Shown: positions 1-8,592, counted from the first letter of the stretch. The stretch: DNA of 15,460 bases from an uncultured Gammaproteobacteria bacterium (GCA_903889815.1 CAISYX010000375.1:1-15460); one strand, 5' to 3'. The notes: a model not told the origin generated them from the sequence alone. Made by a program: numbers and translations.

Positions 1-317
1 CAGCATCCACTCCGGCTCCTGTGGCCGCTCCCGTCGTGGCGCCACCAGTGCTTGACAGCGCCGGTTTGCCCGAGGGGTGGAGCGTGCGGCTGGCCTCGTT
101 CTCAAGCGAGGCCAATGCACGCGCACTGGTGGAACGTTTGCAGGGGCGCGGACATCGCGCCTACACCCGTCAGATTACCTCGACGCAAGGGCCCCTGATT
201 GCCGTATTTGTCGGGCCAGGAGTAGATCGTACCGCCATGTTGCAACTGCAGAGGCAGTTGCAGGAGGAGTTTCAACTCTCTGGCATGGTGGTGCGTTACG
301 AGATAGAGGCCCTGTGA
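1..317 (+). CDS. dedD: DedD-like SPOR-domain cell-division protein (C-terminal part)
   Basis: This is the 3' end of a gene that begins before the window; reading starts at base 3 and about 104 residues are visible. The first ~20 residues are an Ala/Pro/Val-rich linker, as usually lies between the membrane anchor and the SPOR domain. The rest (from GWSVRLASFSSEANA to the end, about 80 residues) fits a SPOR domain, the fold that binds denuded septal peptidoglycan. In E. coli and relatives the order folC-dedD-cvpA-purF is conserved, and cvpA and purF follow here, so DedD is the best identity. The protein would be an inner-membrane protein with a periplasmic SPOR domain acting at the division septum. 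The N-terminal anchor is outside the window, so another SPOR protein cannot be fully excluded. Confidence 0.85.
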   Translation, partial: ASTPAPVAAPVVAPPVLDSAGLPEGWSVRLASFSSEANARALVERLQGRGHRAYTRQITSTQGPLIAVFVGPGVDRTAMLQLQRQLQEEFQLSGMVVRYEIEAL

Positions 318-356
318 TGGGCAGCGCCTGAACCGGCGAGGATCGGAGGAGCACAA

Positions 357-896
357 ATGCATTGGCTGGATGCCTCTTTCTTGATAGTGACTGTCGTCTC
401 GTGTCTCTTCGGTCTCTGGCGCGGATTCGTCAGAGAAGTGTTGTCGCTACTGGCCTGGATTGCCGCTTTGCTGATCGCCCGCTTGTACAGTGAGCCTTTG
501 GCCCCCATGTTGGGAGGGTGGGTCGAGAGTGCCGCCATGCAGCAGGCTTTCTCGTTTGCGATTCTGTTCATCGCCACGTTGCTGCTGGGTGCGCTGGTGA
601 ACAATCTGGTGGCAAAGCTGATCGACATCTCCGGCCTGAAACTGACTGACCGCCTGCTGGGTTCCCTTTTTGGTGTCGCGCGTGGCGTGGTGATCGTCAT
701 GGTGTTTGTCTACTTCGGCAGTGGGTTCTTTGCCGCTGCTCCTTGGTGGCAGGAGTCCAGGTTGATTCCCCACACCCTTGATCTGATTGAAAAGTCACGC
801 ATGTTCGTGACCGATATGGTACCGGCAACGCAACTGTCCTGCGGGTGCGCAGGACTGCCTGGCGGGCTGGAAAGCAGTAACAATTGGAGTACGTAG
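357..896 (+). CDS. cvpA: CvpA family inner-membrane protein
   Basis: The 179-residue protein has four hydrophobic segments at roughly residues 5-22, 28-44, 62-83 and 100-122, and the family-typical GLWRGFVREVLSLLAW stretch near the N terminus. CvpA proteins are small integral inner-membrane proteins, first noticed as needed for colicin V production; later work links the family to envelope stress and bile tolerance, with no settled molecular function. The start at 357 is supported by CGGAGGA about 6 nt upstream. It sits 39 nt after dedD and its stop is 1 nt before the purF ATG (TAGTATG), so cvpA and purF are almost certainly co-transcribed. The C-terminal ~25 residues (Cys/Gly/Ser-rich) are not recognisable, which is normal for this variable tail. 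Confidence 0.93.
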   Translation: MHWLDASFLIVTVVSCLFGLWRGFVREVLSLLAWIAALLIARLYSEPLAPMLGGWVESAAMQQAFSFAILFIATLLLGALVNNLVAKLIDISGLKLTDRLLGSLFGVARGVVIVMVFVYFGSGFFAAAPWWQESRLIPHTLDLIEKSRMFVTDMVPATQLSCGCAGLPGGLESSNNWST

Positions 897-897
897 T

Positions 898-2376
898 ATG
901 TGTGGCTTAGTGGGTGTGGTTGGCAAATCAGATGTGGCAGTGTGTTTGTACGATACGCTGACTGTACTGCAGCATCGCGGGCAGGATGCCGCAGGTATTG
1001 CCACGAGTGACAATGGCAAACTGAATCTGCGCAAGGACAATGGACTGGTCAAGGATGTCTTTCGGACGCGGCACATGGAGCGACTGGCTGGCAATATGGG
1101 TATCGGTCATGTCCGATACCCCACGGCAGGCAGTTCCAGCCCGGCCCTGGCGCAACCCTTTTATGTTAATTCTCCTTACGGTCTGAGCCTGGCTCACAAT
1201 GGCAATCTCACCAACGCGGCCGAACTGAGTCGGGATCTGTTCAAGGAAGACCTTCGCCATATCAATACGGACTCAGATTCTGAAGTCCTCCTCAATGTAT
1301 TCGCCCATGAACTGCAGTTGCTGGCCAAGATGGTTCCCAGCCCGGAAGATGTGTTTACTGCAGTACGCGGCGTGCATAGACGCTGCCGCGGCGGCTATGC
1401 GGCCCTGGTCATGCTGGGGGGTTACGGGATTGTTGGCTTTCGGGACCGCAATGGCATTCGTCCCCTGGTGTTCGGCAAGCGTGAGCGTGATGGCTTTACG
1501 GAATACATGCTGGCGTCCGAAAGCGTTGCGCTGGATTCTCAGGGATTTACGCTGGTGCGCGATGTCGCTCCGGGCGAAGCGGTATATGTCGATATTCTCG
1601 GCAATCTTCACACCCGCGTGTGCGCGGGCCCAGCGGAATATACCCCCTGCATCTTTGAACACGTCTACTTTGCCCGCCCCGATTCGCTGATGGATGGCAT
1701 TTCGGTTTACAAGGCGCGTCTGCGCATGGGTGAAAAGCTGGCGGACAAGGTGAAGCGTCTGCGGCCGGAGCACGATATTGACGTCGTCATTCCCATCCCT
1801 GACACCAGCCGCACCTCGGCACTGGAACTGGCCAACCGACTGGGCGTGAAGTACCGCGAAGGGTTTGTGAAGAACCGCTATATCGGGCGCACATTCATCA
1901 TGCCGGGGCAGAGTCAGCGCAAGAAATCCGTACGTCAGAAACTCAACGCCATTGAACTGGAGTTCCGAGGCAAGACAGTCCTGCTGGTGGATGATTCCAT
2001 CGTACGTGGCACCACCTGTCGTCAGATCATTCAGATGGCCCGCGATGCCGGGGCCCGCAAGGTGTATTTCGCGTCCGCTGCTCCGGCAGTGCGCTACCCC
2101 AATGTGTACGGGATCGACATGCCTGCAGCCAGCGAGCTGATAGCTCACGGCCGGACGGATGACGAAGTGCAGGAATTGATCGGTGCTGACTGGCTGATCT
2201 TCCAGGACCTGGAAGACTTGATTGCGGCTTCTTCCGAGGGCAATCCTGCCATAAAGAAGTTCGAGTGTTCCGTGTTCGATGGCAAGTACATCACGGGCGA
2301 CGTCGACGCGCGTTATCTCAAACGCCTGGAAGACAGCCGCAATGATTCCGCGAAGGAGGGCAAGTCAGGAGACTGA
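898..2376 (+). CDS. purF: Amidophosphoribosyltransferase
   Basis: The 492-residue enzyme catalyses the first committed step of purine synthesis: PRPP plus glutamine to 5-phosphoribosylamine, glutamate and pyrophosphate. The N-terminal Ntn-hydrolase glutaminase domain begins MCGLVGVVG, so Cys2 becomes the catalytic N-terminal nucleophile after Met removal. HRGQDAAG, HVRYPTAG (Arg73) and AHNGNLTN are the expected glutamine-site motifs. The C-terminal phosphoribosyltransferase domain carries the PRPP loop VLLVDDSIVRGTT at about residues 361-373. The length is close to the usual ~500. Translation starts 1 nt after the cvpA stop, with GGAG about 10 nt upstream, suggesting coupling. In Pseudomonas the next gene is usually metZ; here it is a moxR gene on the same strand. 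No pseudogene signs. Confidence 0.98.
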   Translation: MCGLVGVVGKSDVAVCLYDTLTVLQHRGQDAAGIATSDNGKLNLRKDNGLVKDVFRTRHMERLAGNMGIGHVRYPTAGSSSPALAQPFYVNSPYGLSLAHNGNLTNAAELSRDLFKEDLRHINTDSDSEVLLNVFAHELQLLAKMVPSPEDVFTAVRGVHRRCRGGYAALVMLGGYGIVGFRDRNGIRPLVFGKRERDGFTEYMLASESVALDSQGFTLVRDVAPGEAVYVDILGNLHTRVCAGPAEYTPCIFEHVYFARPDSLMDGISVYKARLRMGEKLADKVKRLRPEHDIDVVIPIPDTSRTSALELANRLGVKYREGFVKNRYIGRTFIMPGQSQRKKSVRQKLNAIELEFRGKTVLLVDDSIVRGTTCRQIIQMARDAGARKVYFASAAPAVRYPNVYGIDMPAASELIAHGRTDDEVQELIGADWLIFQDLEDLIAASSEGNPAIKKFECSVFDGKYITGDVDARYLKRLEDSRNDSAKEGKSGD

Positions 2377-2463
2377 CAGGTCGCCCCACCGCTGAACACA
2401 GGGTGGCAACCCGCTTGGCTTGACCCGCAGATCCAATAAAAAAATCGCAGAGCAGGGGACAAC

Positions 2464-3381
2464 ATGCAGGACAGAATTCAGGCGGCCATCGATGAGATCA
2501 GCAAGGTGCTGCTGGGCAAGCACAGGCAGATCAGACTTGCTCTGTGCTGCATGGTATCCGGTGGGCATCTGCTCATAGAAGACCTACCAGGCATGGGCAA
2601 GACCACTCTGGCGCATGCGCTGGCGCGGGTCTTCGGGCTCGACTTCAATCGTATTCAGTTCACCAGTGATCTGTTGCCAGCGGATATACTCGGCGTCTCC
2701 GTGTTCGAGCAAGCCACCGGGCGCTTCATTTTTCACCCCGGGCCGATCTTTCGGCAACTGGTGTTGGCCGATGAAATCAACCGCAGCACCCCCAAGACCC
2801 AGAGTGCGCTTCTGGAGGCGATGGAAGAAGGACAGGTGTCTGTAGAGGGTGAGACTCGGCCCTTGCCTTCGCCGTTCTTCGTAATTGCCACACAGAACCC
2901 GGTGAGTCTGGCCGGCACTTTTCCGCTCCCGGAGTCGCAGCTTGACCACTTTCTGATGCGCATCGGCATCGGCTACCCAGACCCGCGTGCTGAGCGACAG
3001 CTTCTGGAGCGCAGCAACGAAGGTGATCGGGGCGAGAAACTGCAGCAGCTGCTTACGGTCGAGGATTTGCGCGAGATGCGCTTAGCCGCCAATGCAGTCG
3101 CGCTCAGCCCGCTGCTGCTCGACTATGTGCAACGACTTGTGGCACATACAAGGCAGAGCGCGGGCTTTCATTTTGGTCTTTCCCCCCGCGGCAGTATTGC
3201 CATCGTCCGTGCTGCCCGCTCCTGGGCATGGCTGGAGGTGCGACAACACGCCTTGCCTGAGGATGTGCAGGCCATTCTTGCCGCCGTGGTGGAGCATCGT
3301 CTGCGCGCTGCCACCGACGGCGATGGCCGCACCGGTGCAGCACTGGCGCATCGTCTGCTGACTGAGGTAGACGTTTTCTGA
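2464..3381 (+). CDS. MoxR family AAA+ ATPase (module 1)
   Basis: The 305-residue protein is a complete MoxR-type AAA+ ATPase. Walker A is LPGMGKTT (about residues 41-48), Walker B is LVLADEIN (about 99-106, Asp103/Glu104), sensor 1 is in ATQNP (Asn145), and a C-terminal lid contains LSPRGS with the expected sensor-2-region Arg. MoxR ATPases are thought to act as chaperones that mature or insert metal ions or cofactors into partner complexes, often together with DUF58 or VWA proteins. The start at 2464 has GCAGGGGAC upstream. It lies 87 nt after purF and 7 nt before the DUF58 gene. The neighbours (DUF58, then transglutaminase) match the three-gene set around tgpA in Pseudomonas. It is only distantly similar to the second MoxR in this window (13040-13999), so a recent tandem copy is unlikely. 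Confidence 0.95.
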   Translation: MQDRIQAAIDEISKVLLGKHRQIRLALCCMVSGGHLLIEDLPGMGKTTLAHALARVFGLDFNRIQFTSDLLPADILGVSVFEQATGRFIFHPGPIFRQLVLADEINRSTPKTQSALLEAMEEGQVSVEGETRPLPSPFFVIATQNPVSLAGTFPLPESQLDHFLMRIGIGYPDPRAERQLLERSNEGDRGEKLQQLLTVEDLREMRLAANAVALSPLLLDYVQRLVAHTRQSAGFHFGLSPRGSIAIVRAARSWAWLEVRQHALPEDVQAILAAVVEHRLRAATDGDGRTGAALAHRLLTEVDVF

Positions 3382-3388
3382 CACCGCC

Positions 3389-4384
3389 ATGACCCCCATC
3401 GTTGCCATGAACAACTGGTTTTCTCAGAGAATGCAGCGTTGGTTGGCAGCAAGGGTGCCCGCTGTCAGCCATGTCCTGCTCGACCGCCGCAATATCTTCA
3501 TTTTGCCTACCGGCCCCGGATTGTTGTTTCTGGCGGCTACCACCCTCATCTTTGTGACAGCCATCAACTACATCCTCAGCATGGCCTTCGGGCTGGCCTT
3601 TCTGATGGTCAGTGTGTTTCTTCTGTCCATTCTTTACTCCTTTCGCAATCTGCAGTGTCTGAGTCTGCGTGGTCTTGGCGCCGAACCGGTATTCGTCGGG
3701 CAGGATGCGGCCTTTGCAGTCTTGCTGGAAGGAGAGGGTCAGCGCCCCCACGAAATGCTGGAGCTGCACTTCCCCGGCCAGCGCTGGAGCCATGCTGATC
3801 TGCTGGACAATTCCCAGGCGCGGGTCAGTGTTTTCCTTCCTGCACGGCAGCGCGGGCTGTTGAAGGCACCACGGCTGGTGGTGCAGACGCGTTTCCCGCT
3901 CGGGCTTTGGCGTGCGTGGTCAAATGTGGACCTGGCGATGCAATGTCTGGTGTACCCGGTGCCTGTTGCGGGGCCACTTGGAGGGCATGTTCTTGCCAGT
4001 GTCTCCGGCAAGTCGGAAGCCAGCCTCGCGGGCACGGAAGACTTCCATGGCCTGCGCAACTATCAAGCAGGAGACTCACTCAAGCAGATCGCATGGAAAT
4101 CCCTCGCGCGCGGGCAAGGGCTGAAGGTGAAACAGTTTGTCGACAACGCCGACGACAGGCTGATGCTGGATTGGGCGATGTTCCCCGGCCTCTCTTCCGA
4201 AGAGCGACTTTCTCGCCTCTGCTACTGGGTGTTGGAACTGGATCGCGGTGACATCGATTATGGCCTGCGGCTCCCTGGGCTGGAGATCGACCTTGGCAGG
4301 GGAGAGGTGCATCGCCGCAAAGTGCTCTCTGCACTCGCGTTGTGGAATGGCAGCAAAGGAGGACAGGGTGATCGAAGCGCGTGA
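3389..4384 (+). CDS. Membrane-anchored DUF58 protein
   Basis: The 331-residue protein has two transmembrane segments near the N terminus (about residues 43-59 and 63-84), then a beta-rich region, then the DUF58 signature at about residues 215-260 (GTEDFHGLRNYQAGDSLKQI, then AWKSLARG and KVKQF). DUF58 proteins often resemble von Willebrand A domains and nearly always sit beside a moxR gene; they are presumed adaptor or client proteins of MoxR. Here the place where a VWA protein would have a DxSxS metal site reads MLDWAMF, so this paralogue appears unable to bind metal in the MIDAS manner, unlike the DUF58 protein at 11993-12970. Neither ATG at 3389 nor ATG at 3407 has a clear ribosome-binding site. 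I keep 3389, only 7 nt after the moxR stop. The 3' end overlaps the next gene by 17 nt. Confidence 0.9.
   Translation: MTPIVAMNNWFSQRMQRWLAARVPAVSHVLLDRRNIFILPTGPGLLFLAATTLIFVTAINYILSMAFGLAFLMVSVFLLSILYSFRNLQCLSLRGLGAEPVFVGQDAAFAVLLEGEGQRPHEMLELHFPGQRWSHADLLDNSQARVSVFLPARQRGLLKAPRLVVQTRFPLGLWRAWSNVDLAMQCLVYPVPVAGPLGGHVLASVSGKSEASLAGTEDFHGLRNYQAGDSLKQIAWKSLARGQGLKVKQFVDNADDRLMLDWAMFPGLSSEERLSRLCYWVLELDRGDIDYGLRLPGLEIDLGRGEVHRRKVLSALALWNGSKGGQGDRSA
4356..4362 (+). promoter_or_regulatory. Ribosome-binding site that sets a GTG start for the transglutaminase gene
   Basis: AAGGAGG is an almost perfect Shine-Dalgarno sequence inside the end of the DUF58 gene, 5 nt before GTG at 4368. An in-frame ATG at 4347 lies upstream of it with no comparable site, so GTG is the better start. 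Confidence 0.7.
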
Positions 4385-6449
4385 GGCCATACCCCGAATT
4401 TCGTTGCTCTGGTTGCTGGCGGCTCTGCTGTTGCTGATCGTCCCGCACGTCGTTCGCCTGCCGCTCTGGGTCACTGTACTGCTGCTGAGCTGCATGGGAT
4501 GGCGGTTGCTGATATACGCGGGCCGTCTGGGCTTTCCCGGCAAATTGCTGAAGATTTCGATCGTCCTGGTGGCACTGCCATTGACGGTCATGCAGTACGG
4601 TGCAGCGGGAGTGGGCCTGGACACCGCGGTTTGTCTTCTCATTCTTGGCGTGGTTTTCAAACTTCTGGAAATGCGCGACAGACGCGACATCCTCATCGTG
4701 ATCGCGCTCTGTTATGTCCTGGCCATGCTGGGTTTCATCTACACGCAGACCATTCTGGCCACGTTGCATGCCTTCGTCTGCTTCATTCTGATCACTGCCA
4801 CCATGCTTTCACTGTATCGCGACAATGCGCGCAATACCTTCAAGGACAATGGCCGGCTGGCAGTGCGCCTCGTATTGCAGAGTATTCCCCTGACCATCGC
4901 CCTGTTCGTGCTGGTGCCCCGCGTCTCGCCGCTCTGGTCCATGCCTTTGCCAGTGTCCTCTTCCACCAACATGGGGCTGTCGGACGAAATGACACCCGGT
5001 GACATCACCAATCTCGGGCGCTCAACCGAGCTGGCATTCAGAGTCAGCTTCACTGGTGAAGCACCAGCCAGCGAAGCGCTTTACTGGCGCGGCCTGGTGC
5101 TGGACTTCTTCGATGGTCGCACTTGGCGTCGTGCGGGTTCCACTTTGCAGACTTATCAGCTGAATTCCCGTTTCCCGACGGACTTCAGGGGTGTGCCTCT
5201 TGGCGAGCCCGTCTCCTATGATGTGATCATGGAACCGACCCAGCAAAGCTGGGTGTACGCGCTCCAGCTGGCCGAGGTCAGTGCGCGAGACATGGTTCAG
5301 GACCGCAATTATTCCTTGATTACCGAAAGGCCCATCAATCAGCGCTATCGCTATCAAGTTAATTCCTACCTGCAGCATCAGACTGATCTGCAACTGTCGG
5401 GCACGCAAAGAGCCCGCAGTCTGCAGATGCCCGAAGGTGACTTGAATCCCCGCACATCGGCCTTGGCCACAGAGTTGCGCGCGGCGGCTGGCACCGACAT
5501 TGACTTTGCCATGGCGGTGCTGCAGCACTTCCGCGAGCAGCCTTTCTATTACACGCTTACGCCCTCGGCCTTGGGGGATTCCAGCATCGATGAGTTCATG
5601 TTCACGACGCGGGAAGGTTTCTGCGGCCACTATGCCGGCAGCTTTGTCTACATGATGCGGGAAGTGGGAATCCCGGCGCGAGTGGTCGTGGGCTACCAGG
5701 GAGGTGAATACAACCCCTATGAAGACTACACACTGGTGTATCAATACAACGCCCATGCCTGGGCTGAGGTGTGGATCGAAGGCGAGGGTTGGGTGCGCTT
5801 CGACCCCACGGCGGCCGTTGCTCCAGAACGCATCACCCTGGGTGTAGAGTCCTTCTTCCAGGATCAGCCAGGCTTCATGGAAGATGCAGGATTTTCGATG
5901 ATGCGCTTTCGCGATACACAGTGGCTGAATACTTTGCGACTGCGTCTTGAGGGACTGGACTACGCGTGGAACCGCTGGGTCGTCAGTTATGACGAGAACA
6001 TGCAGATGGAGCTGCTAGGCGGCTGGTTTGGCGACAATGCGCGGCAGGGTTTGCTGGTTGCGCTGGGTTCGACCATCGCCTTGTTCTTCGTGCTTGCGGG
6101 CTGGTTCTTGCTGCGTCAAACACATGGCACGCGCCATGATCCGGCCACAAGCCTTTACATGAAACTGTTGCAGGAGCTCGCGAAGAGCGGAGTGCCTCGG
6201 CAGCGCGGGGAAGGACCAGTCGATTACAGCAGCCGTGTGGCGATAGAACGTCCGGACCTTGCGACTGATATGCGCGACGTAACTGACTTGTATGTCAGGC
6301 TTGTCTACGGGGAGAAATCTGGTGCAGCTGACGTCAAGGACCTTGGTAATACGAATCTTGTGAACCTGCGGCTGTCGACCAGGCAGTTGCGTCGACGCTT
6401 GATGACGCCGCTGCGCAGACTGCTGCAGGCATGTGGACTGGTCTCCTGA
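4368..6449 (+). CDS. tgpA: TgpA-like transglutaminase membrane protein
   Basis: About 693 residues from the GTG start. The first ~180 residues hold about six hydrophobic segments (DUF3488-type region), followed by a large periplasmic part with a transglutaminase-like core. The catalytic triad is visible: Cys419 in GFCGHYAGS, His463 in NAHAWAEVW and Asp479 in RFDPT. One more membrane segment at about 561-583 leads to a cytoplasmic C-terminal domain of DUF4129 type ending at 693. The same architecture is found in TgpA of Pseudomonas aeruginosa, reported as essential for viability; its natural substrate is unknown, with roles in envelope or peptidoglycan crosslinking proposed. The gene overlaps the DUF58 stop by 17 nt, implying translational coupling in a moxR-DUF58-tgpA operon. 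If ATG 4347 is used instead the protein gains 7 residues. All catalytic residues are intact. Confidence 0.92.
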   Translation: MIEAREAIPRISLLWLLAALLLLIVPHVVRLPLWVTVLLLSCMGWRLLIYAGRLGFPGKLLKISIVLVALPLTVMQYGAAGVGLDTAVCLLILGVVFKLLEMRDRRDILIVIALCYVLAMLGFIYTQTILATLHAFVCFILITATMLSLYRDNARNTFKDNGRLAVRLVLQSIPLTIALFVLVPRVSPLWSMPLPVSSSTNMGLSDEMTPGDITNLGRSTELAFRVSFTGEAPASEALYWRGLVLDFFDGRTWRRAGSTLQTYQLNSRFPTDFRGVPLGEPVSYDVIMEPTQQSWVYALQLAEVSARDMVQDRNYSLITERPINQRYRYQVNSYLQHQTDLQLSGTQRARSLQMPEGDLNPRTSALATELRAAAGTDIDFAMAVLQHFREQPFYYTLTPSALGDSSIDEFMFTTREGFCGHYAGSFVYMMREVGIPARVVVGYQGGEYNPYEDYTLVYQYNAHAWAEVWIEGEGWVRFDPTAAVAPERITLGVESFFQDQPGFMEDAGFSMMRFRDTQWLNTLRLRLEGLDYAWNRWVVSYDENMQMELLGGWFGDNARQGLLVALGSTIALFFVLAGWFLLRQTHGTRHDPATSLYMKLLQELAKSGVPRQRGEGPVDYSSRVAIERPDLATDMRDVTDLYVRLVYGEKSGAADVKDLGNTNLVNLRLSTRQLRRRLMTPLRRLLQACGLVS

Positions 6450-6458
6450 AGGTGGCCT

Positions 6459-6818
6459 TCATGCTCCCGCAAGCTTGACCGTGTACCCCTGCGCTTCCAG
6501 CAGGGGTTGCAGTTGCGCGCGATGATCTCCCTGTATCTCGATCACGCCGTTCTTGACCGTACCTCCGGTGCCGCACTTGTTCTTGAGTTGCCTCGCCAGC
6601 GCCTGCAAGGCCTCTTCGGCCAATGGCAAGCCATCAATCAGGGTCACGCCCTTGCCGCCGCGCCCCTTGGTCTCGCGGCGCAGTCGGACGATGCCATCCC
6701 TCGACACCTGTGCAACCTGCGCCTTGCTGCGACAGGCACAGGAGGCTACCGGCCTTGAACATTCAGGACAGAGTCGTCCTGCATCAGTCGAATACACCAG
6801 AGAGGAGTGGCGGCCCAT
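6459..6818 (-). CDS. yciH: SUI1/YciH family translation-initiation-factor-like protein
   Basis: The 119-residue protein matches the bacterial eIF1/SUI1-like YciH family: RRETKGRGGKGVTLIDGL, then CGTGGTVKNGVIEIQGDHR, ending in VKLAGA. YciH in E. coli has been proposed to affect start-codon fidelity and to inhibit translation under stress, but it is dispensable. The N terminus adds a cysteine cluster (Cys17, Cys20, Cys27, Cys29, in CPECSRPVASCAC), which could bind zinc; E. coli YciH lacks it, but relatives in other gammaproteobacteria have a similar segment. It begins 4 nt after the batD stop, so it is probably the last gene of the Bat operon rather than next to pyrF as in E. coli. Its stop is 9 nt from the convergent tgpA stop. 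The ribosome-binding site is weak, consistent with coupling to batD. Confidence 0.93.
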   Translation of the reverse strand: MGRHSSLVYSTDAGRLCPECSRPVASCACRSKAQVAQVSRDGIVRLRRETKGRGGKGVTLIDGLPLAEEALQALARQLKNKCGTGGTVKNGVIEIQGDHRAQLQPLLEAQGYTVKLAGA

Positions 6819-6822
6819 GTTG

Positions 6823-8592
6823 TCAGGCTTTGTAAAGCGGGGGCAGGACGTAGTCCCGGTCCTTGATGGCGGTCGCCAATTGTTGCCGGTGCGCAGTGCG
6901 CAATTCGGAAATCAGGGTTTGCAGGCGCTGAATGTCGTTGGCCAGCGCGCTTTGCGAGCCGCCCTGTCCATAGAGCGACTGCTGCAGCCGCAGGCAAATG
7001 TCACGCACTTCGGCACTGCCCGAGCGCACCGCGAGCGCATCCAGTGTGTGAAGATCGACATCGGCAAAATACTGGCGTCCCCAGCCAATCAGCGCCAGGC
7101 GCAGCGCCGGGAGGTGTGTGCCGGAGCAGGCGTTGATGAATTCCTTGAAGGCCTGCGTTTCAGCTTCCGGTGCTATTGCCCGTCGATACATGGGCGCTGC
7201 GACCGGATACGCCTTGCGGGGGGAGACCGCCGGTGCACGGCGTTTGATCTTGATGAAACCCAGTGCGAACACCAAAGCGGTGAGGGCAGCGGCCAGACTC
7301 AATATCCAGAGGGGCGTGGTGGCGGAGGACACAAGCTCCTCGACCTCGGGCTCTATGGCCGAGGCGGCAAAAGACTCGCGAGTGGGCTCTTCCATATCTG
7401 CGTTGGAGAGCAACAGTGCCTCACCTGTACTACCTGAGCGCGCCGCACCTATGGTGATCGCGGTATCTTCGATGGTGGCGTACTTGATCTCACCGGTGTC
7501 GATGTCGTACCACGGAATGCTGATTCCCGGTACTCTGACAGTGCCATCAGCTGTCATCAGCATGGAGGTGGATTCAATGCGCTTGCCGACAATATTGCCA
7601 TCCACGAAGCTGCGTTCGATGGACGCCGGCTCAGGGTAAATATTCACGTCGGCGATGCTGGGTGTCTCCAGAGGCGGAAGCGCCGCTCCGTCCAGCCCGT
7701 GGGCCTCGATTTCGATTATGCGGTAAACGGAGTCTCCCACGCGGACATTGCTGAAATCATTGTCCCAGGTCTCGCGAATGCTGATCTCCGAAGCAGGCAA
7801 CCAGAGCGCATCAGCAGGGTAGTTGGCGGGTTTTTCACTGACCGTGATGGAATGGCCTTCCGCATAGGATGTGATGGTCCGGGTGTTGAGATTGCGGAAA
7901 ACGTAACTGCTGGAGCTGTCAGTCACCTCGCCACGGAACATGATGTCCGGGATCTCCAGCGTGCCGCTTCGCTGCGGGAAGATGGCGTATTGCTTCTCGT
8001 ACACTCCGTAGCGCATGCCGTCTACAAGAGTCTCGTATTGATTAGGCGTGCCGATGGGTTGCACCACTGCTTCGGGCAGATCCAGATCCGTGAAGATAGG
8101 GTTGCGAATACCACTAATGGTGTAATAGAGCCGGATCGAGAAGAGCAGCTGCTCCTGCACGAACAAGGAGGGCTTGCTCACGACGGCTTCCATGAACAGT
8201 TCCTGACCAGCCAGCCCGGAAGAGGTTCTGGGTTCGACAGTGATCGTCAAAGGAGCGGTTGTCGCGCCGGCAACTTGCAGTGCCGGAATGGTGATCTGAC
8301 CCTCGTTGAGCGGAAACAGCGTCAGATGGTAGTCGATTCTGGACTGCATGCTGTTGTTGACAGCACTGATTTGACTGGAAGTACGAGTGGAGATGACCTG
8401 AAACCCCGTCTCGAGGGGAGCCAGATCCATCTCCACGCCACCAGACTGGCCTTCGACTCGAATAGTCAGAATGACAGTTTCGCCACGGATGATTTCTGTA
8501 CGATCGACAGTTGCCGTGACTGGTTGCGCCTGCACCACGGCAGAGAACGCACAGAAGAATGCCGCCAGCAGGCAGGCCCGCAGAGTTACCAT
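6823..8592 (-). CDS. batD: BatD-like membrane protein
   Basis: The 589-residue protein has a signal peptide (residues 1-22, cleavage after VVQA), a long periplasmic part of repeated beta-rich segments starting VTATVDRTEIIRGETV, one membrane segment at about 427-448 (TPLWILSLAAALTALVFALG) and a cytoplasmic tail of ~140 residues. This is the organisation of BatD (BACON/oxygen-tolerance family). The name comes from Bacteroides aerotolerance work; later studies in Leptospira and Francisella link Bat/MoxR operons to stress resistance, and the biochemical role is still unknown. It overlaps the BatB/C gene by 7 nt and is followed 4 nt later by yciH. The long opposite-strand open frames in this region are judged shadows because this protein has a clear signal peptide, domain and operon position. 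Confidence 0.92.
   Translation of the reverse strand: MVTLRACLLAAFFCAFSAVVQAQPVTATVDRTEIIRGETVILTIRVEGQSGGVEMDLAPLETGFQVISTRTSSQISAVNNSMQSRIDYHLTLFPLNEGQITIPALQVAGATTAPLTITVEPRTSSGLAGQELFMEAVVSKPSLFVQEQLLFSIRLYYTISGIRNPIFTDLDLPEAVVQPIGTPNQYETLVDGMRYGVYEKQYAIFPQRSGTLEIPDIMFRGEVTDSSSSYVFRNLNTRTITSYAEGHSITVSEKPANYPADALWLPASEISIRETWDNDFSNVRVGDSVYRIIEIEAHGLDGAALPPLETPSIADVNIYPEPASIERSFVDGNIVGKRIESTSMLMTADGTVRVPGISIPWYDIDTGEIKYATIEDTAITIGAARSGSTGEALLLSNADMEEPTRESFAASAIEPEVEELVSSATTPLWILSLAAALTALVFALGFIKIKRRAPAVSPRKAYPVAAPMYRRAIAPEAETQAFKEFINACSGTHLPALRLALIGWGRQYFADVDLHTLDALAVRSGSAEVRDICLRLQQSLYGQGGSQSALANDIQRLQTLISELRTAHRQQLATAIKDRDYVLPPLYKA

Noticed and set aside
847..896. Possible frameshift at the CvpA C terminus, where the sequence becomes Cys/Gly/Ser-rich
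   Set aside because: The tail is variable in the family, the total length is normal and the stop sits 1 nt before purF, so there is no need to invoke a frameshift.
1273..2148. A 291-codon minus-strand open frame within purF
   Set aside because: It is fully inside a highly conserved purF coding region and encodes a His/Gln-rich sequence with no recognisable domain.
2386..2406. Inverted repeat CCACC ... GGTGG after purF as a terminator
   Set aside because: The stem is only 5 bp with an 11-nt loop and has no T tract after it, so it is too weak to call.
2420..2448. TTGACC followed by an A-rich run as a promoter for moxR module 1
   Set aside because: The -35-like hexamer is good, but no -10-like hexamer occurs at 16-18 nt spacing; the AATAAA run is only 9 nt away.
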